Positions 1 through 5,570 of a stretch of 6,573 nt of DNA are shown piece after piece. Position numbers and translations under genes: made by a program. The stretch covers positions 1-6,573 of the forward strand of contig JBFKQZ010000181.1 in the NCBI GenBank assembly GCA_041627475.1. The letters are read 5' to 3'. The notes under the pieces are model-generated. The model saw only the letters and a list, made by a program, of their open reading frames with translations. It had not been told where the DNA came from and did not search any database. Numbering within the stretch: the first letter of the stretch is position 1; each line of letters begins with the position of its first letter. The stretch comes from JBFGFG01 sp041627475. Its GTDB lineage: Bacteria; Actinomycetota; Nitriliruptoria; Nitriliruptorales; Nitriliruptoraceae.

Positions 1-605
1 AGCAGGGTGACCTCGACGACACCGTCGGCGACGAGGCGGCGGACCTCCTCGACGATGTCGTGCGGCCGGCGGGAGACCTCCGGGCCTCGCAGCGCCGGGA
101 CGATGCAGAAGGTGCAGCTGTTGTTGCAGCCGACGCTGATCGAGACCCAGGCGTGGTGGCGGACCTCGCGCTTGGCGGGCAGGGCGCTCGGGAACGTCTC
201 GAGCGTCTCGACGAGCTCGACGACCGGGATCTCCTGGCTGTCGGCCGCGGCGAGCAGCTTCGGCAGCGAGCCGATGTTGTGCGTGCCGTAGACGACGTCG
301 ACCCACGGGGCCCGGTCGGTGATCTGGTCGCCGTCCTTCTGGGCGAGGCAGCCACCGACGGCGATCGTCAGGTCCTTGCCCTCGGCCCGGCGGGCGTCCT
401 TGGTCGCCTTGAGGTGCCCGAGCGTGCCGTAGAGCTTGTTGTCCGCGTTCTCGCGCACGGCACACGTGTTGAGCAGGACGAGGTCGGCCTCGTCGTCCGA
501 GGACGCGGCGCGCCACCCCATGGACTCGAGCAGGCCGGCGACCCGCCCCGAGTCATGGGCATTCATCTGGCACCCGAAGGTGCGAATCGCATACGTCCGT
601 GCCAC
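1..605 (-). CDS. miaB: tRNA-2-methylthio-N6-dimethylallyladenosine synthase MiaB, N-terminal part (3' end off window)
   Basis: Radical-SAM methylthiotransferase that adds a methylthio group to N6-isopentenyladenosine at position 37 of tRNAs reading UNN codons. Only the first 201 full codons are in the window. The N-terminal MTTase domain has its three cluster cysteines: C12 in the RTFGCQMN motif, C48 in LLNTCAVRENA and C86 in GGCLAQK. The radical-SAM core then opens with CNNSCTFC (C160, C164, C167), close to the spacing in E. coli MiaB. RTFGCQMN and the NTCAVRENA/CNNSCTFCIVP block separate it from RimO. The GTG at 603-605 is chosen because it gives the usual MARTY..RTFGCQMN beginning. The nearest SD-like GGAG lies 14 bases upstream, so translation probably depends on the upstream gene, which stops 8 bases earlier. 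It is the last visible gene of the recA transcription unit. The TRAM domain would lie off the left edge. Confidence 0.96.
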   Translation of the reverse strand, partial: MARTYAIRTFGCQMNAHDSGRVAGLLESMGWRAASSDDEADLVLLNTCAVRENADNKLYGTLGHLKATKDARRAEGKDLTIAVGGCLAQKDGDQITDRAPWVDVVYGTHNIGSLPKLLAAADSQEIPVVELVETLETFPSALPAKREVRHHAWVSISVGCNNSCTFCIVPALRGPEVSRRPHDIVEEVRRLVADGVVEVTL

Positions 606-613
606 GGGTCGGC

Positions 614-892
614 TCAGTGCTCCGCGACCGTGAACCGCTTGCGGTTCTCGTGGTGCTCCGGCATCGCGTCGTCGGGACCCTGGCCCCGACCGTTGGCCAC
701 GAGCACGACCAGGACGAGCCCGATCGCCGCGGCCGAGATCGGCTCACCGGGGATCAGGACGAACGCCAGGAGGGTCGCCAGCAGCACGACGTAGCCCGCG
801 ATCGCGCGGGTGCGGCTGTTGCCGACGAACAGCACGAGCGCCGTCAGCAGGCCGGGCACGCCGACCACGATCCACGTCTGCAGCACGTCCAT
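614..892 (-). CDS. small three-helix membrane protein, function unknown
   Basis: Predicted 92-residue integral membrane protein that I cannot assign to a named family. Three hydrophobic stretches are visible at about residues 7-24, 30-49 and 51-68. They are separated by a short basic loop (NSRTR) and a PGEP turn, and followed by a polar tail of about 24 residues (GRGQGPDDAMPEHHENRKRF). The positive-inside rule suggests loop 1 and the tail are cytoplasmic. I chose the ATG at 890-892 because a strong SD (GGAGGT) lies 7 bases upstream. The in-frame ATG at 905-907 overlaps that SD and has only a weak one itself; it would add five residues (97 in total). The gene lies about 70 bases after recX and 8 bases before miaB, so it is probably co-transcribed with them. 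Whether it has any link to DNA repair or tRNA modification cannot be said from the sequence. Confidence 0.75.
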   Translation of the reverse strand: MDVLQTWIVVGVPGLLTALVLFVGNSRTRAIAGYVVLLATLLAFVLIPGEPISAAAIGLVLVVLVANGRGQGPDDAMPEHHENRKRFTVAEH

Positions 893-898
893 CGCAGG

Positions 899-905
899 CA
901 CCTCC
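899..905 (-). promoter_or_regulatory. ribosome binding site that decides the small membrane gene start
   Basis: The minus strand reads GGAGGTG here, with GGAGGT ending 7 bases before the ATG at 890-892. It covers the alternative upstream ATG (905-907). This argues for the shorter 92-residue product. Confidence 0.65.
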
Positions 906-919
906 ATCGTCGCCCCGGA

Positions 920-961
920 GGCTACCGGCGCCGTGCCCGGCGGCCCGACACTGCCGGTGCC
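920..961 (-). terminator. inverted repeat after recX, possible terminator or RNA-end stem
   Basis: Arms GGCTACCGGC (920-929) and GCCGGTGCC (953-961) can pair as a 9-bp stem with one bulged base around a GC-rich loop. The stem begins one base after the recX stop codon in the direction of transcription. No T-run follows, so a classical intrinsic terminator is doubtful. It could instead attenuate transcription or protect the 3' end of a recA-recX message, lowering expression of the downstream small gene and miaB. Confidence 0.3.
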
Positions 962-962
962 G

Positions 963-1627
963 TCAGTGGCCGGCGGTGCGTTCGCGCTCGCGGTCGTCGA
1001 AGACGGCGTCGCGGGCGGCCTTGCGCGAGACGGCCTCGCTGTGGCCGCGGCGGGCGAGGTAGCCCATGATGCGGCGGAAGGCGGTCTCGGCGTCGACGTG
1101 GCGCATCTTCACGGCCCGGTCCTTGGCGATCGCGAAGGCCGCGGCGAGGGGCTCGTCGTCCTCGGCGACCGCGACGGCGCGCTCGACGACCTCCTCGTCG
1201 AACTCACGCTTGCGCAGGTCGGCCCGCAACCGCGTGGGGGCGTGGCCCTTGGCACGCCACTCGGCGACCAGCGCCGCGGCCATCGCGTCGTCGTCGACCA
1301 GCCGTTCCCGACGCGCGCGCTCCATCGCCGCGTCGACCACCGGCGCCGGGTACTCGCGCTGCTGGAGCTTGCGCCGCACGCGCCCCTCGGAGGCCGGTGC
1401 CCCCGCAGTGATGCGGCGCACGGTCGCGATCGCCTCGCTCACGGCCTCGTCGAGCGGCGGCGGCGTCCCGGCCGACACCTCGTCGGTGTCGACCCCGGGC
1501 ACGTCCGCGGCACCGTCCTGCGACGACCGGCCGCCCTCCTCGGCCTCGGGGAGCTCGACGACCAACGGCCGACGCTCCACCCCGAGCTCCTCGAGGAATG
1601 CCTCTGCGTCCTTGAAGGTCGCGTCGC

Positions 1628-1631
<4 letters not shown>
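963..1631 (-). CDS. recX: RecA regulatory protein RecX with N-terminal extension
   Basis: RecX binds the RecA filament and limits its extension and its ATPase and strand-exchange activity. The protein has 222 residues, against roughly 150-200 in most relatives. The RecX-like helical repeats occupy about residues 62-212. Family features include VRRKLQQREYPAPVVDAAMERARRERLVDDDAMAAALVAEW (quoted in pieces: VRRKL at 85-89, RLVDDDAMA at 110-118), then RLRADLRKREFDEEVVE (134-150), and a last repeat around AFRRIMGYLARRGHSEAVSRKA. The first 60 residues are an added acidic, Pro/Gly-rich segment (LPEAEEGG, DVPGVDTDEVSAGTPPP) with no recognisable domain. The GTG start at 1629-1631 overlaps the recA stop as GTGA, and an SD-like GAGGA lies 6 bases upstream inside the recA tail codons. 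Both points support this start and translational coupling. Synteny directly after recA supports the assignment strongly. Confidence 0.9.
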
Positions 1632-2668
<1,037 letters not shown>

Positions 2669-2675
2669 GTGGGAT

Positions 2676-2682
2676 CCTTCCT
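2676..2682 (-). promoter_or_regulatory. recA ribosome binding site
   Basis: The minus strand reads AGGAAGG, 7 bases before the GTG at 2666-2668. It is the strongest SD near this gene and excludes the longer reading that starts at 2785. A small GC hairpin with 5-bp arms (2687-2701, GCCCG / CGGGC) sits five bases upstream of it and leaves the SD free. Confidence 0.85.
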
Positions 2683-2728
2683 GGGCGCCCGCGGGGCGGG
2701 CTTGTGGGCGGTCGTGCAGTGCGGCGGA

Positions 2729-2751
2729 ACCGTATGGAGGGGGTGTGACAG
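2729..2751 (-). promoter_or_regulatory. candidate LexA-independent (PafBC-type) recA promoter
   Basis: On the minus strand the order is CTGTCACAC, then eight bases, then TACGGT. This follows the layout of the mycobacterial RecA-NDp/PafBC promoter (tTGTCRgtg-N8-TAnnnT). The TGTCA core, the N8 spacing and TAnnnT all match, but the GTG part of the motif does not. Its position between the LexA-controlled promoter and the gene is the same as P1 of mycobacterial recA. Transcription would start near 2722, giving a leader of about 55 bases. The match is partial, so this is a candidate only. Confidence 0.4.
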
Positions 2752-2781
2752 TGGGTCGAGCCGGGCCCCGCACGGCTGTGG

Positions 2782-2810
2782 ACACTACCCGAACACCTGT
2801 TCGGTGTCAC
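2782..2810 (-). promoter_or_regulatory. recA SOS promoter (-35 GTGACA, -10 TAGTGT)
   Basis: On the minus strand GTGACA (2805-2810) matches the -35 consensus TTGACA at five of six bases. TAGTGT (2782-2787) is a TAnnnT-type -10 of the kind common in actinobacteria. The spacer is exactly 17 bases and consists of the LexA operator plus one base. Start of transcription would be near 2775, leaving a leader of about 107 bases before the recA GTG. Confidence 0.7.
2789..2804. promoter_or_regulatory. LexA operator (SOS box)
   Basis: The site CCGAACACCTGTTCGG has 7-bp perfect arms (CCGAACA / TGTTCGG) around a CC centre. It contains the actinobacterial and Bacillus-type SOS core CGAAC-N4-GTTCG without mismatch (2790-2803). 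It lies between the -35 and -10 of the recA promoter, so LexA bound here would block RNA polymerase directly. Its centre is about 128 bases upstream of the recA start and about 226 bases upstream of the divergent exonuclease gene. Control of the exonuclease by it is not evident. Confidence 0.93.
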
Positions 2811-3022
2811 GGTCCTTCCGCACGGATGTTCGCCGCGCGGTCCCGGTCGACGGCGCGCCCCGCACGAGCGCGGTGGCGGCCGGGACGGCTGCGGTCACGA
2901 ACGTACGGACCGCGTGCGGCCGCACCACGGAGGCGTCCCCGCCCCTCCCGGCCCGTCACGCCCACTGGCTACGGTCCCGAGCACTGCGCACCGTCACGCG
3001 CCCTCCGACCGCCAGGCACCCG
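2811..3022. other. intergenic region without a gene, between recA control region and exonuclease
   Basis: I find no convincing coding sequence here; the open frames crossing it are antisense or out-of-frame shadows. It contains an inverted repeat GCGGTC-N11-GACCGC (2891-2913) and a 12-bp perfect palindrome GTGCGGCCGCAC (2914-2925). A weak plus-strand -10 candidate TACGGT (2970-2975) lies 47 bases before the exonuclease ATG, but no clear -35 precedes it. A CGAAC half-site at 2898-2902 lacks the second half of an SOS box. Confidence 0.5.
2891..2925. repeat. inverted repeat GCGGTC-N11-GACCGC next to the palindrome GTGCGGCCGCAC
   Basis: Arms GCGGTC (2891-2896) and GACCGC (2908-2913) are followed directly by the perfect 12-bp palindrome at 2914-2925. 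Two dyads side by side upstream of the exonuclease gene could be an operator or an mRNA-independent DNA site. Short palindromes also arise often in DNA this rich in G and C. I do not recognise a known regulator for either. Confidence 0.3.
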
Positions 3023-3688
3023 ATGACCGCCGAGGACCTCCCCCCGCACGCCGCGTCCGGCACCCGCTTCGTCTTCATCGACACCGAGGCGACCGGACTC
3101 GACCACACCCGGCACGAGCTGACCGAGGTCTCCTGGATCGTGCGCTTCGAGGACGGTCGGCAGGAGGAACGGACCTACTACCCCGAGCACACGCTCGACG
3201 CGGCCGAGCCCGACGCGCTGCGCATCACGCAGTACCACGACCGGATCGCGAACCAGTCCACGACGCCCATGGCCGAGTGGCTGACGCAGTTCCTCGAGGA
3301 CGCGAGGGACGCGGTGCTGGTCGGGGCCGTCCCGGACTTCGACGCCCGCCACCTCGAGCTGGCCTGCCGCAAGCTCGGGGTCGAGCCGACCTGGGACCAC
3401 CACCTGCTCGACGTCGAGACCCTCGCGCTGCCGCTGATCGCGCCCGGGCCCGAACGCCCGCGCAGCCTCGCCAAGACCTGCGACGCGCTCGGGATCGAGC
3501 ACGACCGCAGCCAGGCCCACGGCGCCCTCTACGACGCCAAGCAGGCGATGCGGGTCTTCGACCGGGTCTGGGAGCTGACCGCCCAGCTGCGCGAGAGCGG
3601 TGACCCGCTCCCCCCTCCCGTGCCGCGTCCGGAGTCGGGCGCGGCCGACGACGACGACGCGGACGCCGCAGCCGACGCCACGGCGTGA
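3023..3688 (+). CDS. DEDDh-family (DnaQ-fold) 3'-5' exonuclease
   Basis: Predicted metal-dependent 3'-5' exonuclease of 221 residues, with one RNase H-like exonuclease domain at about residues 14-190. All DEDDh residues are visible: Exo I is FIDTEATGLD (D20, E22), Exo II is GAVPDFDARHLE (D107) and Exo III is HGALYDAKQAM (H166, D171). The DHHLLDVETLALPL segment between Exo II and III recalls, from memory, exonuclease-like proteins of actinobacteria and their phages. It is not oligoribonuclease, and it lacks the other domains of DNA polymerase III epsilon or DinG. The last 20 residues are acidic and Ala-rich (ADDDDADAAADATA), probably disordered. The ATG at 3023 is the only start that keeps Exo I whole without a long unsupported N-terminus; its SD is weak. 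It is the only plus-strand gene, divergent from recA and convergent with cinA. Substrate (DNA or RNA) cannot be told. Confidence 0.87.
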   Translation: MTAEDLPPHAASGTRFVFIDTEATGLDHTRHELTEVSWIVRFEDGRQEERTYYPEHTLDAAEPDALRITQYHDRIANQSTTPMAEWLTQFLEDARDAVLVGAVPDFDARHLELACRKLGVEPTWDHHLLDVETLALPLIAPGPERPRSLAKTCDALGIEHDRSQAHGALYDAKQAMRVFDRVWELTAQLRESGDPLPPPVPRPESGAADDDDADAAADATA

Positions 3689-3720
3689 CCGTCGGCGACG
3701 CCTGACGGCGTCGGGTCACG
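3684..3720. terminator. stem-loop between convergent exonuclease and cinA genes
   Basis: A 7-bp outer stem pairs CGTGACC (3684-3690) with GGTCACG (3714-3720). A 7-bp inner stem pairs CGACGCC (3696-3702) with GGCGTCG (3707-3713) around a TGAC loop, with a five-base one-sided bulge between the two. It spans the exonuclease stop codon and ends 9 bases before the cinA stop, so it could serve both strands. There is no T-run, as is usual in such GC-rich genomes. A second copy of CGGGTCAC at 3726-3733 (first at 3712-3719) offers an alternative pairing. Confidence 0.5.
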
Positions 3721-3729
3721 GCGCCCGGG

Positions 3730-4959
3730 TCACAGTGCCCGGCGCAGCCCCTCGAGCGCGGCCGTCGCCAGCCGCTGCCGGACCGCCGTGCGGTCACCGG
3801 GCAGTGCCCGCTCCCACGAGCGCACGCCGGCGGCGGTCGCGATCGCCCAGATGATCGTGCCGCTCGGGTGCCCCTCGACGGGGTCCGGGCCGGCCACGCC
3901 CGTGGTCGCCGCACCGACGTCCGCGCCCAGTCGCTCGCGGATCGCGACGGCCATCGCCTCGGTCGTCGCACGTGAGACGGTGCCGTGCTCGTCGAGCACG
4001 GCCTGCTCGACACCGACCAGGTCACGCTTGGCCGCCGCGGAGTACGCGGCGACGCCGCCGAGGAAGACGGCCGACGCTCCGTCCGGCGTGGCGAGCCGGT
4101 CGGCGAGGATCCCGCTGCTGGCCGACTCGGCGACCGCGATCGTGCGTCCCGCTGCGGCGTAGCGCGCGATGACGACCTGCTCCAGGGACCCGCCGTCGAT
4201 GCCCACGACGTGGCCCCCGAGCAGTTCGACGGCTCGCGCCAGCGGCTCGTCGGTCATCGCCCGGGCCGAGGCGCGGTCCCCGTCGCGAGCCGTGAGCTTG
4301 ACCTTCAGCTCGCCGCCGCTGGCTAGGTAGCCGATCTCGACGCCGTCGGGCAGCTCGTCCTCGAGGGGTGCCAGCAGCGCGGCGCACGCGGACTCGCCGA
4401 GTCCGCTGACGTTGACGACCCGCGTCACGGCCGGCCGGATGTCGCTGCGGGCGACGAGCACCGGCTCGAGGGACTCGCGGAACATCGCCTTGAGCTCCCA
4501 CGGCACGCCGGGCAGGGCGGCGACGAGCCCGCCGCCGGCGGCCAGCACGAAGCCGGGTGCGGTCCCCTTCGGTGCGAGCACGTCGGCACCCGCCGGCACG
4601 TCCGCCTGCTGGAGGTTGGCCTCGGGCATCTCCGCCCCGCGGTCGGCGAACCACCGTCGCAGGCGGTCGGCGAGGTCCTCGTGCCGCTCGAGCCCGACAC
4701 CGACGGCGGCCGCCACGGCCTCGCGTGTGCGGTCGTCGGAGGTCGGCCCGAGCCCGCCGCTGCAGATCACGACGTCGTGGGCACCGACGAGCCGGCGGAC
4801 CTCGGCGGTCAGCCGGTCCAGGCCGTCACCGACCGAGACGATCGTCGCCACCTCGACGCCCAGCTCCGTGAGGGCGGTGGCGAGCCACGCGCTGTTGCTG
4901 TCCACGACCTCACCGGCGACGAGCTCGTCGCCGATCGTGCAGATCGCCGCTGTCGTCAC
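3730..4959 (-). CDS. cinA: CinA: nucleotide pyrophosphatase-like domain fused to nicotinamide-nucleotide amidase (PncC)
   Basis: Two-domain CinA family protein of pyridine-nucleotide salvage, 409 residues, the usual full length. Residues 4-170 form the COG1058/MoCF-like domain, with IGDELVAGEVVDSNSAWLA (9-27) and SGGLGPTSDDRTRE (67-80), linked to ADP-ribose pyrophosphatase activity in some members. Residues about 255-405 form the PncC domain that deamidates NMN to nicotinate mononucleotide. It keeps the probable catalytic Ser279 (AES), the FLGGVAAYS..AK segment (Y306, K311) and ATTGVAGPD (351-359). The usual AESCTGG signature is AESASSG here. The GTG start (4957-4959) overlaps the pgsA stop as GTGA, and no SD precedes it, so translation is probably coupled. 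It ends a rimO-pgsA-cinA operon. In some Gram-positive competent bacteria cinA is co-transcribed with recA; here they are separated by the opposite-strand exonuclease gene. Confidence 0.95.
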   Translation of the reverse strand: MTTAAICTIGDELVAGEVVDSNSAWLATALTELGVEVATIVSVGDGLDRLTAEVRRLVGAHDVVICSGGLGPTSDDRTREAVAAAVGVGLERHEDLADRLRRWFADRGAEMPEANLQQADVPAGADVLAPKGTAPGFVLAAGGGLVAALPGVPWELKAMFRESLEPVLVARSDIRPAVTRVVNVSGLGESACAALLAPLEDELPDGVEIGYLASGGELKVKLTARDGDRASARAMTDEPLARAVELLGGHVVGIDGGSLEQVVIARYAAAGRTIAVAESASSGILADRLATPDGASAVFLGGVAAYSAAAKRDLVGVEQAVLDEHGTVSRATTEAMAVAIRERLGADVGAATTGVAGPDPVEGHPSGTIIWAIATAAGVRSWERALPGDRTAVRQRLATAALEGLRRAL

Positions 4960-5570
4960 TCGGGGGCCACGGCCGCGGCGGCGCGCACGCCGACGAGGTA
5001 GGCGATGCCCGACCCGACCGTCGCCAGCACTGCGAGGACGAGCAGGGTGTCGGCGACCGTGTCACCGATCGGCGGGGCGAGGTAGGCGCTGATCGCCAGG
5101 AACTGGGTGACGGTCTTGGCCTTGCCCCAGCGCGAGGCCGGGAGCACCAGCCGCAGCCGGGAGACCAGCCGCACGCGCAGCGCGGTCACGGCGACCTCGC
5201 GCGCGAGGATCACGAGCACCGCCCACCACCAGACCTCACCGACGAGGGCCAGGGACGCCAGCGCACCGAGGACGAGCAGCTTGTCCGCCAGCGGGTCGGC
5301 CAGCTGCCCCCAGCGGGTGACGCCGTTGAATCGCCGCGCGACCCAGCCGTCGAAGCTGTCGGTGATCGCCGCGAAGACGAAGACGCCGAGCGCCCACCAG
5401 CGCGCCTCGACGGTGTCGACCGTCAGCAGCCACAGGACCAGCGGCACCAGCAGGACACGCAGGAACGTGAAGGCGTTGGGGATGTTCGCCCAGTGCGGCT
5501 CGACCGCTGGTTCCAGCGGTGGCACGGCGGCGTCGGGCAGCTTGCCCGGCAGGTCGTCAGCCACCGGCAC
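4956..5570 (-). CDS. pgsA: CDP-diacylglycerol-glycerol-3-phosphate 3-phosphatidyltransferase (PGP synthase)
   Basis: Membrane enzyme that transfers the phosphatidyl group from CDP-diacylglycerol to glycerol-3-phosphate. This is the committed step to phosphatidylglycerol and cardiolipin. The 204-residue protein has the full CDP-alcohol phosphotransferase signature D-x2-DG-x2-AR-x8-G-x3-D-x3-D at residues 71-96 (D71, D74, G75, A78, R79, G88, D92, D96). Hydrophobic stretches at about 37-50, 58-70, 98-125, 152-167 and 173-195 suit a multi-span protein. The N-terminal 25 residues are polar and Pro-rich. Start choice is open between GTG at 5568-5570 and GTG at 5562-5564; the second has a GGGG stretch at a better distance and gives two residues fewer. 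Either way the start overlaps the rimO stop, by 14 or 8 bases, and the stop overlaps the cinA start. The rimO-pgsA-cinA order, common in actinobacteria, favours PgsA over a phosphatidylinositol-phosphate synthase. Confidence 0.94.
   Translation of the reverse strand: MPVADDLPGKLPDAAVPPLEPAVEPHWANIPNAFTFLRVLLVPLVLWLLTVDTVEARWWALGVFVFAAITDSFDGWVARRFNGVTRWGQLADPLADKLLVLGALASLALVGEVWWWAVLVILAREVAVTALRVRLVSRLRLVLPASRWGKAKTVTQFLAISAYLAPPIGDTVADTLLVLAVLATVGSGIAYLVGVRAAAAVAPE

Noticed and set aside
184..225. Stretch in miaB resembling the GTCGAGCTTGTCGAGAC-like dispersed repeats of some actinobacteria (protein VVELVETLET)
   Set aside because: The encoded segment lines up in length with the normal MiaB region before the radical-SAM cysteines (as recalled from M. 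tuberculosis MiaB), so no insertion is needed to explain it.
60..794. Long plus-strand open frames across miaB, recX, recA, cinA and rimO
   Set aside because: They are antisense shadows of high-GC genes, with Arg/Ala/Pro-rich low-complexity products and no domain, opposite genes with clear catalytic motifs.
893..907. Alternative ATG of the small membrane gene at 905-907
   Set aside because: It overlaps the strong GGAGGT that serves the ATG at 890-892 and has only a weak SD itself. It remains possible, adding five residues.
2669..2785. In-frame N-terminal extension of RecA to a GTG at 2783-2785 (39 extra codons)
   Set aside because: The start would fall inside the -10 element of the recA promoter, the extra residues are Pro/Arg-rich and unlike RecA, and AGGAAGG marks the GTG at 2666-2668.
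2779..2807. Plus-strand promoter overlapping the SOS box (TGGACA as -35) that would put the exonuclease under LexA
   Set aside because: No TAnnnT -10 lies at 16-19 bases, and the gene begins over 200 bases further on.
2898..2911. Second SOS box candidate CGAAC-GTAC-GGACC upstream of the exonuclease
   Set aside because: Only the left half matches; the right half lacks GTTCG.
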